Source of the DNA: Streptomyces sp. NBC_00358
GTDB taxonomy: Bacteria > Actinomycetota > Actinomycetes > Streptomycetales > Streptomycetaceae
Reading direction: 5' to 3'
Length of the DNA: 64,000 nt
NCBI RefSeq assembly: GCF_036099295.1
Contig: NZ_CP107976.1
Location: 5,518,001-5,582,000 of the forward strand
Positions within the stretch are counted from its first letter, which is position 1. Each line of letters opens with the position of its first letter. A program made the translations under genes and the position numbers. A model generated the notes under the pieces. That model was not told where the DNA came from and did no database searches. It saw only the letters and a list, made by a program, of their open reading frames with translations. Positions 33,511-42,677 of this stretch are shown here, piece after piece.

Positions 33511-33553
33511 CTGAGCGAGGAAGGGGCCACTTGGGCCCTTCCATGGGGCTCAG
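33511..33553 (+). other. Compound stem-loop in ndh leader
   Basis: CTGAGC (33511-33516) pairs with GCTCAG (33548-33553), enclosing a second stem GGAAGGGGCC / GGGCCCTTCC (33519-33528 with 33533-33542, one mismatch). It could be a leader structure or an attenuator between the Rex site and ndh. The rest of 33554-33803 has TTGACA at 33660 and a partly symmetric ACGGTACGAACCGT but no clear promoter. Confidence 0.4.
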
Positions 33554-33803
33554 TCGGTCCGGCAGGATGCTCGAAGGAGCGTTGCCGCCGTGTTTCCGGG
33601 TGGTGAAACGGGGGTGTGGTCCGCTCGGCCGAATGGGTTGGAGTGCAGCTCACGCGGTGTTGACAACGGTACGAACCGTACGGTGGTTCCCCTCGGCCGC
33701 CATGACCTCGATCACGTGGGCGGCGGAGTGTAGCAGAGCCCCTGCCCAAGCTTGTGAAGGGGCGCACGAGCGACCCCCCTGAAGCGGGTGGATACTCGAT
33801 GGC

Positions 33804-35198
33804 ATGAGCACCACGGAGCGTCCCAGGATCCTCGTAGTAGGCGGTGGGTACGTAGGCCTGTACGCAGCTCGGCGCATCCTCAAGCAGATGCGCTACGGAG
33901 AGGCGACCGTCACGGTCGTCGATCCCCGGTCGTACATGACCTACCAGCCCTTCCTCCCCGAAGCCGCCGCCGGCAGCATCTCCCCGCGGCATGTCGTCGT
34001 CCCGCTGCGACGCGTACTGCCCAAGGCGGAGGTCCTCACCGGCCGGGTCACCACCATCGACCAGGACCGCAAGGTCGCCACGATCGCCCCCCTCGTGGGC
34101 GAGGCGTACGAGCTGCCTTTCGACTACCTCGTCATCGCGATGGGCGCGGTCTCCCGCACCTTCCCGATCCCCGGCCTCGCCGAGCAGGGCATCGGCATGA
34201 AGGGCATCGAGGAGGCCATCGGCCTGCGCAACCACGTCCTTGAGCAGCTCGACAAGGCTGACTCCACCACGGACGAGGACGTCCGCCGCAAGGCGCTGAC
34301 CTTCGTCTTCGTGGGCGGCGGTTTCGCCGGCGCCGAGACCATCGGCGAGGTCGAGGACATGGCCCGCGACGCGGCCAAGTACTACAGCAGCGTGTCCCGC
34401 GAGGACATGCGCTTCGTCCTCGTCGACGCCGCGGACAAGATCCTGCCCGAGGTCGGCCCCAAGCTCGGCCAGTACGGCAAGGAGCACCTGGAGAGCCGCG
34501 GTGTGGAGATCTACCTCTCCACCTCGATGGACTCCTGCGTCGACGGCCACGTGGTGCTGAAGAACGGCCTCGAGGTCGACTCCAACACGATCGTCTGGAC
34601 GGCCGGCGTCAAGCCGAACCCCGTTCTCTCCCGCTTCGGTCTGCCGCTCGGCCCGCGTGGCCACGTGGACACCCAGACCACCCTCCAGGTGCAGGGCACG
34701 GACTACATCTGGGCCGCGGGCGACAACGCCCAGGTGCCGGACGTCGCCGCCCGCAAGGCCGGTGTCGAGAACGCCTGGTGCCCGCCGAACGCGCAGCACG
34801 CGCTTCGTCAGGCCAAGATCCTCGGCGACAACGTGATCTCCGGTATGCGCGGCTTCCCGCAGAAGGAGTACTCGCACTCCAACAAGGGCGCGGTGGCCGG
34901 TCTCGGTCTCCACAAGGGCGTCGCGATGATCGTCCTGGGCAAGACGAAGATCAAGCTCAAGGGCCGTCTCGCCTGGTACATGCACCGTGGCTACCACGGT
35001 CTGGCCATGCCGACCTGGAACCGCAAGATCCGCGTCTTCGCGGACTGGACGCTCGCGATGTTCCTCAAGCGCGAGGTCGTCTCCCTCGGCGCCATGGAGA
35101 CTCCTCGCGAGGAGTTCTACGAGGCCGCCAAGCCGGCTCCGGCCGCGGCCGCCCCGGCGCCCGCCGCCAAGACCGAGGAGAAGGCCAAGGCCTCCTGA
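33804..35198 (+). CDS. ndh: Type II NADH dehydrogenase (NDH-2)
   Basis: A 464-residue FAD protein that oxidises NADH and passes electrons to menaquinone without pumping protons, attached to the inner face of the membrane. The first dinucleotide fold is PRILVVGGGYVGLYAARRIL (res 8-27) and the second FVFVGGGFAGAETIGEVEDM near 169. The FAD end block is YIWAAGDNAQVP near 305, and the quinone-site-like HALRQAKILGDN follows. The C-terminus ends in an Ala/Pro/Lys-rich tail. ATG 33804 follows a weak GGGTGG. Control by Rex is likely from the upstream site. Confidence 0.95.
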   Translation: MSTTERPRILVVGGGYVGLYAARRILKQMRYGEATVTVVDPRSYMTYQPFLPEAAAGSISPRHVVVPLRRVLPKAEVLTGRVTTIDQDRKVATIAPLVGEAYELPFDYLVIAMGAVSRTFPIPGLAEQGIGMKGIEEAIGLRNHVLEQLDKADSTTDEDVRRKALTFVFVGGGFAGAETIGEVEDMARDAAKYYSSVSREDMRFVLVDAADKILPEVGPKLGQYGKEHLESRGVEIYLSTSMDSCVDGHVVLKNGLEVDSNTIVWTAGVKPNPVLSRFGLPLGPRGHVDTQTTLQVQGTDYIWAAGDNAQVPDVAARKAGVENAWCPPNAQHALRQAKILGDNVISGMRGFPQKEYSHSNKGAVAGLGLHKGVAMIVLGKTKIKLKGRLAWYMHRGYHGLAMPTWNRKIRVFADWTLAMFLKREVVSLGAMETPREEFYEAAKPAPAAAAPAPAAKTEEKAKAS

Positions 35199-35210
35199 CC
35201 TCCGGTCACC

Positions 35211-35266
35211 GAACGCCCCGAAGGGGCCGCCCGCCATCCGTGGTGCGGGCGGCCCCTTCGGCGTTC
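35211..35266 (+). terminator. Strong hairpin after ndh
   Basis: A 22-bp stem (35211-35234 with 35245-35266) with a 2-base CC bulge on the left arm and a 10-base loop. Confidence 0.85.
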
Positions 35267-35434
35267 CCCGGAAGCCCGACGCGGCGCGTGGACGCGGGGC
35301 GGTGGCACCGCCCAAAGCGTGGTGCGTACACGCATTTTGCGAATCTGTAACGCGGAAGGGGGACTGCGCGCGGAGCGGGTAGGTGTTTACGTGGTGTCGG
35401 AGCGTTCGGGAGTGTTGTCTCGGAGGTGTACGCC

Positions 35435-36724
35435 ATGCAGGACGCCGCGCCGCGGCTGAAGAGCCTTGTCGAACAATTGCTGGGAGCCCCGCTCCCGTTG
35501 CGCATCCGCGCCTGGGACGGTTCGGAAGCAGGTCCGCCCGGCGCTCCGGCGCTCGTGGTCCGCAACCGGCGGGCGGTGCGCCGCCTGCTCTGGAAACCGG
35601 GCGAGTTGGGTCTCGCCCGCGCCTGGGTCTCCGGCGACCTGGGCGTCGAGGGGGACCTGTACAGCGCCCTGAACCTGATCTCCGGGCTCGTCTGGGAGCG
35701 CGGCGAGGACGCGCGCGGGCTCGTGGAGGCGCTGCGCGACCCCGAGGTACGCGCGGCGGTGCGCGGGCTGGTGAAGCTGGCCGGGCCGCCGCTGCCGCCG
35801 GCCCCGCCGGTCGAGGAGGTGCGCAGGCGCCGCCACCTGCACACCAAGCGCAGCGACCGACGAGCCATCAGCCACCACTACGACGTCGGCAACGACTTCT
35901 ACGAGATCGTCCTCGGCCCCTCCATGGTCTACTCGTGCGCCTACTGGGAAGAGGGCGGCACCCTGGAGGAGGCCCAGCGCGACAAGCTCGAACTCGTCGC
36001 CGGGAAACTGGACCTGAAGCCCGGTCGGCGGCTCCTCGACGTCGGCTGCGGCTGGGGTTCGATGGCCATCCACGCAGCCCGCGACCACGGTGCGACCGTG
36101 GTCGGGGTGACGCTGTCGCAGGAACAGGCCGCGTACGCCCGTAAGCGGGTCGCGGACGAGGGTCTGACCGACAGGGTGGAGATCCGGGTGCAGGACTACC
36201 GGGACGTCGCCGACGGGCCCTACGACGCGATCTCCTCCATCGGGATGGCCGAACACGTCGGCGCCGAGCGCTACCTGGAGTACGCCGAGGTGCTGAATCG
36301 TCTCCTCAGGCCCGGCGGACGGCTCCTCAACCACCAGATCGCCCGACGGCCGCAGCGCGACGAATCGACGTACTCCGTCGACGAGTTCATCGACGCCTAC
36401 GTCTTCCCCGACGGTGAGCTCGCGCCCCTCGGGACGACCGTGGCACAGCTCGAACGGGCCGGGTTCGAGGTGCGCGACGTCGAGGTCATCCGCGAGCACT
36501 ACGCGCTCACCCTGCGCCGCTGGGTCGCCAACCTGGAGGCCGGGTGGTCCCGCGCCGTCCGGCTCACCAGCCCCGGCCGGGCCCGCGTGTGGCGCCTGTA
36601 CATGGCCGCCAGCGCGGTCGCCTTCGAACGCAACCAGATCGGCGTCAACCAGGTCCTGGCGGTGAAGACCCCGGACGCCACCGGCACGTCCGGGATGCCG
36701 CTACGGGCGAGAACCTGGAACTGA
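35435..36724 (+). CDS. Cyclopropane-fatty-acyl-phospholipid synthase family methyltransferase
   Basis: A 429-residue SAM-dependent enzyme of the CFA synthase family, which adds a methylene (or methyl) group to unsaturated acyl chains of membrane lipids. An N-terminal domain of about 140 residues (PLRIRAWDGSEAG) precedes SHHYDVGNDFYEIVLGPSM. The SAM site is LLDVGCGWGSMAIHAARDHG near residue 200. SSIGMAEHVGAERYLEYAE and AFERNQIGVNQVLAVKT complete the family pattern. ATG 35435 is nine bases after CGGAGG; GTG 35426 overlaps the ribosome site. Confidence 0.92.
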   Translation: MQDAAPRLKSLVEQLLGAPLPLRIRAWDGSEAGPPGAPALVVRNRRAVRRLLWKPGELGLARAWVSGDLGVEGDLYSALNLISGLVWERGEDARGLVEALRDPEVRAAVRGLVKLAGPPLPPAPPVEEVRRRRHLHTKRSDRRAISHHYDVGNDFYEIVLGPSMVYSCAYWEEGGTLEEAQRDKLELVAGKLDLKPGRRLLDVGCGWGSMAIHAARDHGATVVGVTLSQEQAAYARKRVADEGLTDRVEIRVQDYRDVADGPYDAISSIGMAEHVGAERYLEYAEVLNRLLRPGGRLLNHQIARRPQRDESTYSVDEFIDAYVFPDGELAPLGTTVAQLERAGFEVRDVEVIREHYALTLRRWVANLEAGWSRAVRLTSPGRARVWRLYMAASAVAFERNQIGVNQVLAVKTPDATGTSGMPLRARTWN

Positions 36725-36747
36725 CGCGTGGCGGATCGGGCCGAACG

Positions 36748-36793
36748 CGCGGGGAGGGGGTCCGTTCCGGCCGGAACGGACCCCCTCCCCGCG
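36748..36793. terminator. Perfect 46-base palindrome between convergent genes
   Basis: Bases 36748-36770 and 36771-36793 are exact reverse complements with no spacer, built around CCGGCCGG-like sequence at the centre. It lies between the converging CFA-type gene and the ABC permease gene and can end transcription from both sides. Confidence 0.85.
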
Positions 36794-36833
36794 TGTCTCC
36801 CGGGCCTGCCGCCCCGGCCCACCGTCCGTCCCG

Positions 36834-39374
36834 CTACTCGGACTTGATCGCCGTCAGCATGTCCAGACGGGCCGCCCGGCGGGCCGGCCACAGTGCCGCG
36901 AGGACGCCGACCGTCCCCGCGAGGAGGAGGAAGACCGCCATCCGGCCCCAGGGCAGGACCAGTTCGTACGTCGACATCCTGCTGCCCAGCAACTGCCCGG
37001 CGGCCCAGCCGAAGAACACGCCGAGGCCGACGCCGAGGACGCCGCCGAAGAGCGAGATGACCAGGGACTCCAGACGGACCATCCGCTTGATGCCCTTGCG
37101 GTCCAGGCCGATCGCGCGGAGCATCCCGATCTCCTGCGAGCGCTCGAACACCGACATCGCGAGGGTGTTGATGACACCGAGGACGGCGACGATCACCGCC
37201 ATCGCCAGCAGGCCGTAGAGCATGTTGAGCATCAGCGTGAACATCTTCGCGATGTCGTTGGAGATGTCCTGCCTGTCCTGGACCTTGACGGCGGGGTTGT
37301 CGCCGAGGGCCTTCTCCAGCCTGTCCTTGGTCGCGGCCGACGCCCCGCCCGCCGTCTTCACCATGACCTGCATGTCGGCGGCGTCGCGCTGGTGCGGGGA
37401 GAGGGTGGCGTTGTCGAGGATGATGCCCCGGATCACCTCGTTGGCCTCGTACACCCCGGCGACGGTCAGGCTCTCCTTCCTGCCGTCCTCGTAGGAGACC
37501 CGGAAGTCCGAACCTGCCTTCCAGCCATGGGCCTTGGCGATGTCCGAGTCGACCGTGACCCGGGTGCCGCCGACCCGGAACGAGCCGTCGGTGACGGCGA
37601 GGTCGGTGAGTTCGCCGATGGTCGCGCCGTTGACGCCGGTCAGGAACTCGGTCTGCCGGTCGATGCGGGAGGGCGCGTTGCGCAGCGAGCTGATGGCGGT
37701 GACCCCGTCGACCGCCGCGAGCTTCTTCTCGACGTCCGGGGAGAGGGAGTTGCCGTTCGCCATCGACACGACGTAGTCCGCCTTGATCGCCGAACTGGCC
37801 ATCTTGTCGATCGACTTCTGCAGGCTGCCCGCCATCACCGTCATGCCGGTGATGAGGGTGAGGCCGATCATCAGCGCCGAGGCGGTGGCGGCCGTACGGC
37901 GCGGATTGCGCACCGAGTTCTGCCGGGCCAGCTTGCCGGAGATGCCGAAGACCCGCAGGACCGGAGCCGCCGCGGCGATCATCGGGCGGGACAGCAGCGG
38001 GGTGAGGACGAAGACGCCGATGATGAGGAGCACCGCGCCGAGACCCATCGGGGCCTGGCCGTCCGAGCCGTCCAGCGTCGTCGCGTAGAGGACCACGGCG
38101 ACGCCCGCGGCCGAGAACAGGGCGCCGGTCGAGTTCCGCAGGACCAGGGACTTCGTCGTCGCCTTCGCGTGGACGCTGCTCATCGCGGCCACCGGCGGGA
38201 TCTTCGCGGCGCGGCGGCCCGGCAGCCACGCCGCGAGCATGGTGATGAGGACGCCGACGAGCAGCGCCGTGGCGACCGTGCCGGGCGAGACGACCAGCGG
38301 GCCGTCCGGCACCGTGGCGCCGAGCGTGCCCATCAGGGAGCGCATCGAGGCGCCGATGCCGATGCCCGCGGCGAGCCCGCCGACGGCGGCGACCGCGCCG
38401 ACCACGAACGCCTCGATCAGCACCGACCGGGTGACCTGGCGGCGGGAGGCGCCGACGGCGCGCAGCAGCGCGAGTTCCTTGGTGCGCTGGGCGACCAGCA
38501 TGGTGAAGGTGTTGGCGATGATGAACGTGCCGACGAACAGCGCGATCCCGGCGAAGACCAGCAGGCCCGTCTTCATCCCGCTCATCGCCGAGGAGATCTG
38601 CTCCGCCTGGTCGGCGGCGAGCTTCCGTCCGGTCGTGGTGGAGGCGACGTCCTTCGGTACGACGGCGTCGAGCGCGTCGCGCAGCGCGGTCTGGCTGGTG
38701 CCCGGCGCGGCCTTCACGTCGATCTCGTCGTAGGAGCCGGCCGAGTGGAACAGCTTCTGCGCGGTCGCCGTGTCGAACAGGGCGAGGCTGCCGCCGGCGG
38801 CCACGTTGCCGTCGTCGGTGGTGAAGACGCCGGTCACGACGGGCTTGAGGACGGGGCCGTCGACCGACAGCCGTATGGTGTCGCCGACCTTGTAGCCGGC
38901 CCGCTTCGCGGTCTCCGCGTCGATCGCGACCTCGCCCGTGCCGTGCGGGGCGTGCCCGGCCGTCAGCGGGTAGCGGGGGTCCTTCCCGCCGTCCTTCCCG
39001 GTCCAGTAGTTGCCGCCCTGCGACTGGAATCCGCCGCCGATCAGCTTGCCGTCCTTGTCGGCGATGGCGGTGAAGCCGTTGACGACACCGATCACGGAGG
39101 CGGCTCCCGGCACCCCGGCCGCCTTGTCGAGAAGCGGCCGGGTCAGCTTGTGCGTCGTGCCGAGGGTGTCGCCGGTGTCGGCCGCGCTCTCCGGGTGGAT
39201 GGCGACGTCGACCTGGTCGAACCCCTTGGCGGAGCTCTTCTGGTAGGCGTCGGAGATGGTGTTGGTGAAGACCAGGGTCCCCGACACGAACGCGACGCCG
39301 AGGAGGACGGCGAGCACGGTCATCAGGAGCCTGGCCTTGTGCGCGAACACGTTGCGCAAGGCTGTACGGAACAT
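36834..39374 (-). CDS. ABC transporter permease, FtsX/MacB type (two FtsX domains)
   Basis: An 846-residue permease, a paralogue of 3266-5830. The N-terminal helix MFRTALRNVFAHKARLLMTV is followed by a MacB_PCD-like external domain and the FtsX motif QRTKELALLRAVGASRRQV near residue 300. A middle helix pair, a second external domain and a final FtsX domain with ERSQEIGMLRAIGLDRKGI near 745 follow. It works with the ATPase at 39599-40465, transcribed first from the same strand. The substrate is unknown. ATG 39374 gives the family start; the open frame runs far upstream without meaning. Confidence 0.93.
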   Translation of the reverse strand: MFRTALRNVFAHKARLLMTVLAVLLGVAFVSGTLVFTNTISDAYQKSSAKGFDQVDVAIHPESAADTGDTLGTTHKLTRPLLDKAAGVPGAASVIGVVNGFTAIADKDGKLIGGGFQSQGGNYWTGKDGGKDPRYPLTAGHAPHGTGEVAIDAETAKRAGYKVGDTIRLSVDGPVLKPVVTGVFTTDDGNVAAGGSLALFDTATAQKLFHSAGSYDEIDVKAAPGTSQTALRDALDAVVPKDVASTTTGRKLAADQAEQISSAMSGMKTGLLVFAGIALFVGTFIIANTFTMLVAQRTKELALLRAVGASRRQVTRSVLIEAFVVGAVAAVGGLAAGIGIGASMRSLMGTLGATVPDGPLVVSPGTVATALLVGVLITMLAAWLPGRRAAKIPPVAAMSSVHAKATTKSLVLRNSTGALFSAAGVAVVLYATTLDGSDGQAPMGLGAVLLIIGVFVLTPLLSRPMIAAAAPVLRVFGISGKLARQNSVRNPRRTAATASALMIGLTLITGMTVMAGSLQKSIDKMASSAIKADYVVSMANGNSLSPDVEKKLAAVDGVTAISSLRNAPSRIDRQTEFLTGVNGATIGELTDLAVTDGSFRVGGTRVTVDSDIAKAHGWKAGSDFRVSYEDGRKESLTVAGVYEANEVIRGIILDNATLSPHQRDAADMQVMVKTAGGASAATKDRLEKALGDNPAVKVQDRQDISNDIAKMFTLMLNMLYGLLAMAVIVAVLGVINTLAMSVFERSQEIGMLRAIGLDRKGIKRMVRLESLVISLFGGVLGVGLGVFFGWAAGQLLGSRMSTYELVLPWGRMAVFLLLAGTVGVLAALWPARRAARLDMLTAIKSE

Positions 39375-39598
39375 GGGTCTTCTCAGTCCAGGGGTCGCGG
39401 GAAGGAGCAGGAAGGAGCAGGAGAGCGCAGGAGGGCGCGCGGCAGGCGCGCGAACAGCGCGCGGTATCGCGGGTGGGCGCACGGGGTGTTCTGAGGAGTG
39501 TGCGGAAGGCACGGACGGCGTGGACCGCGCGGACGGCGTGCAGGTGGCGGGCGGCCACCCGGGGGCGCGGGGCGCGGGGTGAGCGGCCCGGCGGTGCG
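39375..39598. other. Gap between ATPase and permease genes with short repeats
   Basis: A 224-base gap inside what should be one operon. It holds the repeated AAGGAGCAGG (near 39402 and 39412), GGCGCGCGG repeats and the tail of Arg-coding-like low complexity. No gene or clear terminator is seen. Confidence 0.4.
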
Positions 39599-40465
39599 TC
39601 AGCTGATGCGGTCCTTGGCCTGGTCCTGCTCCTGGCCCTTGGCCTGGCTCTGGTCCTTGGCCTGGCCCTGGTCCTGGTCCTTGACCTCGGACTCGGGGGT
39701 CCGGGACTTTCCTCCGGGGAGATTGCGCATACGGTCCAGCACGGAGTCGGCGGTCGGCTCGTGCACCTCGTCCACGATCTGCCCGTCGACGAGGAAGACG
39801 ACCCGGTCCGCGTAGGCGGCGGCCACCGGGTCGTGCGTCACCATCACCACGGTCTGGCCCAGCTCCCGTACGGAGTTGCGCAGGAAGCCGAGGACCTCCG
39901 CGCCCGCGCGGGAGTCGAGGTTCCCGGTCGGCTCGTCGCCGAAGATGATCTCGGGGCGGGAGGCGAGGGCACGGGCGACGGCGACGCGCTGCTGCTGGCC
40001 GCCGGAGAGCTGGGACGGGCGGTGGCCCAGACGGTCGGCGAGGCCGATCATCTTGATCACCGTGTCCAGCCACTCCTTGTCGGGCTTGCGGCCCGCGATG
40101 TCCATCGGGAGGGTGATGTTCTCCAGGGCCGTCAGCGTCGGCAGCAGGTTGAACGCCTGGAAGATGAAGCCGATCTTGTCCCGGCGCAGCTTGGTGAGCT
40201 GCTTGTCCTTCAGGGAGCCGAGTTCGGTGCCGCCGATGCGCACCGAGCCGGAGGAGAAGCTGTCCAGCCCCGCCACGCAGTGCATCAGCGTGGACTTGCC
40301 GGACCCCGAGGGGCCCATGATCGCGGTGAACTCGGCCTGCCGGAAGTCGACGCTGACCCGGTCGAGGGCGATCACCTGGGTCTCGCCCTGCCCGTAGACC
40401 TTCGACAGTTCCGTGGCGCGGGCAGCGACCGCGGTGCTTGTGCCGGCGAGGGGAGTGGTGGTCAC
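39599..40465 (-). CDS. ABC transporter ATP-binding protein (MacB/LolD type) with Gln/Asp/Lys tail
   Basis: A 288-residue ATPase. Walker A is GPSGSGKST, the signature LSGGQQQRVAVARAL, Walker B IIFGDEPTGNLDSR and the H-loop MVTHD; it is nearly identical to the ATPase at 2481-3269 in these blocks. After the normal end (VLDRMRNLPGGK) it carries about 30 extra residues made of repeated DQ/KDQ units (DQDQGQAKDQSQAKGQEQDQ), which the paralogue lacks. GTG 40465 follows AGGAGC. It pairs with the permease at 36834-39374. Confidence 0.94.
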   Translation of the reverse strand: MTTTPLAGTSTAVAARATELSKVYGQGETQVIALDRVSVDFRQAEFTAIMGPSGSGKSTLMHCVAGLDSFSSGSVRIGGTELGSLKDKQLTKLRRDKIGFIFQAFNLLPTLTALENITLPMDIAGRKPDKEWLDTVIKMIGLADRLGHRPSQLSGGQQQRVAVARALASRPEIIFGDEPTGNLDSRAGAEVLGFLRNSVRELGQTVVMVTHDPVAAAYADRVVFLVDGQIVDEVHEPTADSVLDRMRNLPGGKSRTPESEVKDQDQGQAKDQSQAKGQEQDQAKDRIS

Positions 40466-40973
40466 GGGAGGGTGCTCCTGTCGGACGACGACGTTGATGG
40501 GGATGTGTCCATCGTCCGTGCGGATTCGCGGGAAGGAGTCACCCGCTGCTCCGGTTCCGGGGGCAGCCTGCGGTCGGACGGGGAGCGGTCGCGTCATACC
40601 TGGGGATGACGGAGCTTCCCTGAGGGCCCTCCGGGCCGGGTGTCGCGAAGACCTCCGGGGATTCCTCGGAGGGGGCGCCTCGGAGGGGGTGTCGCGGAGG
40701 TCCAAGGACCGCGCGTGGCGCGGCCGTTCTCCCGGGAGGCGGCCGGGGACCTCGGGAACGCCCGTCCCGACCTTGTTCGGACGGTGAAATTCCGTCAATT
40801 CGTGTACGCGGGCCCTGCGCGTCCGAAAGGCTGTTGGCAAGTGCTGACGGCCTGTACCGCGTGCTGATGCACCCTCAGGCGCCAATAAAATAAGACAACA
40901 TCGGTCCGCACGCCCGCTGTTCGGGGGACGCGCCCCGATAGGCTCGGAACCTCGATGCGGAGCCCATGGTCTG
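40466..40973 (+). promoter_or_regulatory. bldA: Divergent region between ABC operon and bldA; candidate bldA promoter
   Basis: No gene is supported in these 508 bases. Near 40670-40695 there are repeats of CTCGGAGGGGG. A very A/T-rich island CCAATAAAATAAGACAAC lies at 40882-40899. A -10-like TAGGCT at 40940-40945 is preceded at a weak -35 position by CTGTTT (40917-40922), which would start transcription a few tens of bases upstream of the tRNA. Confidence 0.45.
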
Positions 40974-41056
40974 CCCGGATGGTGGAATGCAGACACGGCG
41001 AGCTTAAACCTCGCTGCCCCTCGCGGGCGTACCGGTTCAAGTCCGGTTCCGGGCAC
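40974..41056 (+). tRNA. bldA: tRNA-Leu (anticodon UAA), bldA
   Basis: An 83-base class II tRNA. Acceptor GCCCGGA (40974-40980) pairs with TCCGGGC (41049-41055), with discriminator A at 41056 and no encoded CCA. The anticodon stem GCGAG/CTCGC (40999-41003, 41011-41015) holds the loop CTTAAAC with anticodon UAA (41006-41008). A long variable arm (CTGCCCCTCGCGGGCGT region) and T-loop GTTCAAGTC are present. In Streptomyces this single tRNA reads the rare UUA codon; loss blocks aerial growth and antibiotic production, so it acts as a translational switch. That role is established knowledge for the genus. Confidence 0.97.
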
Positions 41057-41263
41057 TTCCCGCACTTGCGACGCAGGACGCGGGCCACAGTCGGATCCCT
41101 CCGAGCGTGGCCCGCCGGCTGCCGTTCCGGTCGCTTTCGCACCCCCGCCCCGGCGGCGACGGGGTGCCCCCGGTCGTTGACAGTCGTTCCCCGGCGGCGG
41201 AGACTCACGCCGGTGAGGTGGTGAAGGAAAGTTCACTTCGCGAACATCGAGGAAGGTGTGGGC

Positions 41264-42499
41264 ATGTCGATGCGGACCACTGTGGGGATCGTCGGGGCCG
41301 GGCCGGCCGGGTTGTTGCTGGCGAGGCTGCTGCACCGGGCCGGGATCGAGTCGGTCGTCCTGGAGAGCCGCGACCGGGCGTACGTCGAGCAGCGGCAGCG
41401 GGCCGGGATCCTGGAGCAGGGGACCGTGGACGTGCTGCGGGCCGCCGGGGCCGGGGAGCGGATGGACCGGGAGGGGCTGCCGCACGACGGGATCGAGCTG
41501 CGGTACCGGGGGGAGCGGCACCGGATCGACTTCCCGGGGCTCACCGGCGGGCGCGCCGTGATGGTGTACGCGCAGACCGAGGTGTGCAAGGACCTCATCG
41601 CGCTGCAACTGGAGGACGGCGGGCCGCTGCTCTTCGAGGCCGAGGCGCTGGCCGTCGAGGGGGCCGAGGACGACCGGGCCCGCGTACGGTTCCGGCACGA
41701 GGGGCGCGAGGACGTACTGGAATGCGACTACGTCGTCGGCTGCGACGGCTTCTGGGGCGTCGCCCGCAAGGCCGTGCCCGACGCGCTCTCCCGCACCTTC
41801 GAGCGCTCGTACCCCTTCGGCTGGCTCGGCATCCTCGCCGACGTGCCGCCCTCGCACGACGAACTCGTCTACGCCCGCCACGAGCGCGGCTTCGCCCTGC
41901 TCAGCATGCGTTCGCCCACCGTCTCCCGCCTCTACCTCCAGGTGCCCGAGGGCACGGACGCCGGCGCGTGGAGCGACGAACGGATCTGGGACGAGCTGGA
42001 CCGGCGTCTGGAGACCGCCGACGACTGGCGGCTGCGACGCGGTCCCATCACCTCCAAGTCCGTCACGCCCATGAGGAGTTACGTCCACGAGCCGATGCGG
42101 CACGGCCGGCTCTTCCTCGCCGGGGACGCCGCCCACATCGTGCCGCCGACCGGCGCCAAGGGCCTCAACCTCGCCGTCGGCGACGTCGTCACCTTCGCCC
42201 GCGCCCTGATCCACCTCAGGGACACCGGATCGGCCGAGCGGCTCGACGCCTACTCCGAGACCTGTCTGCGCCGCGTCTGGCAGGCCGAACGGTTCTCGTA
42301 CGACATGACGTCCCTGCTGCACCGCGACCCCGCCGCGACCCCCTTCGAGGACCGCGTCCAGCTCGCCCGCCTGGAGCGGATCACGAGCTCACGCGCCGCC
42401 GCGGCGGACCTCGCGGAGGGTTACACGGGCTTCCCTCTCGGTGAACGGGAGCGGGCGGGAGCGGCGCCGCGGGAACAAGACGGGATCAAGGTCGCTTGA
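41264..42499 (+). CDS. pobA: 4-hydroxybenzoate 3-monooxygenase-like flavoprotein
   Basis: A 411-residue group A flavin monooxygenase, which hydroxylates 4-hydroxybenzoate to protocatechuate with NAD(P)H and oxygen. The FAD fold is TTVGIVGAGPAGLLLARLLH (res 5-24), followed by QRAGILEQGTVDVLRAAG. The DG motif is YVVGCDGFWGVARK near 160, and the FAD ribityl-binding GDAAHIVPPTGAKGLNLAVG lies near 287. These and the length match PobA well. ATG 41264 is seven bases after GGAAGG; GTG 41258 is too close. No protocatechuate genes are adjacent, and the substrate remains an inference. Confidence 0.9.
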   Translation: MSMRTTVGIVGAGPAGLLLARLLHRAGIESVVLESRDRAYVEQRQRAGILEQGTVDVLRAAGAGERMDREGLPHDGIELRYRGERHRIDFPGLTGGRAVMVYAQTEVCKDLIALQLEDGGPLLFEAEALAVEGAEDDRARVRFRHEGREDVLECDYVVGCDGFWGVARKAVPDALSRTFERSYPFGWLGILADVPPSHDELVYARHERGFALLSMRSPTVSRLYLQVPEGTDAGAWSDERIWDELDRRLETADDWRLRRGPITSKSVTPMRSYVHEPMRHGRLFLAGDAAHIVPPTGAKGLNLAVGDVVTFARALIHLRDTGSAERLDAYSETCLRRVWQAERFSYDMTSLLHRDPAATPFEDRVQLARLERITSSRAAAADLAEGYTGFPLGERERAGAAPREQDGIKVA

Positions 42500-42677
42500 G
42501 AGGGCACCGGCGCTCCGCGAGGCCGGTGTCACGGCTTAGTACCAGTGCGGGCGTGGCGGGGGGCACACGCGTACGGTGGCACAACGAGGGAAAGATCCTC
42601 CCCAAGCACGAGGGTCATTCCTTTGCCTACCCATTACCCTTGAGCCAAGGCCACGAGGGTGGCCATGGAGGAGCGAA
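42500..42677. other. Leader of the Bax1-I gene
   Basis: It contains a small hairpin GGCCAC/GTGGCC (42649-42654, 42659-42664) right before the ribosome site GGAGGAG. No gene is seen. Confidence 0.3.
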
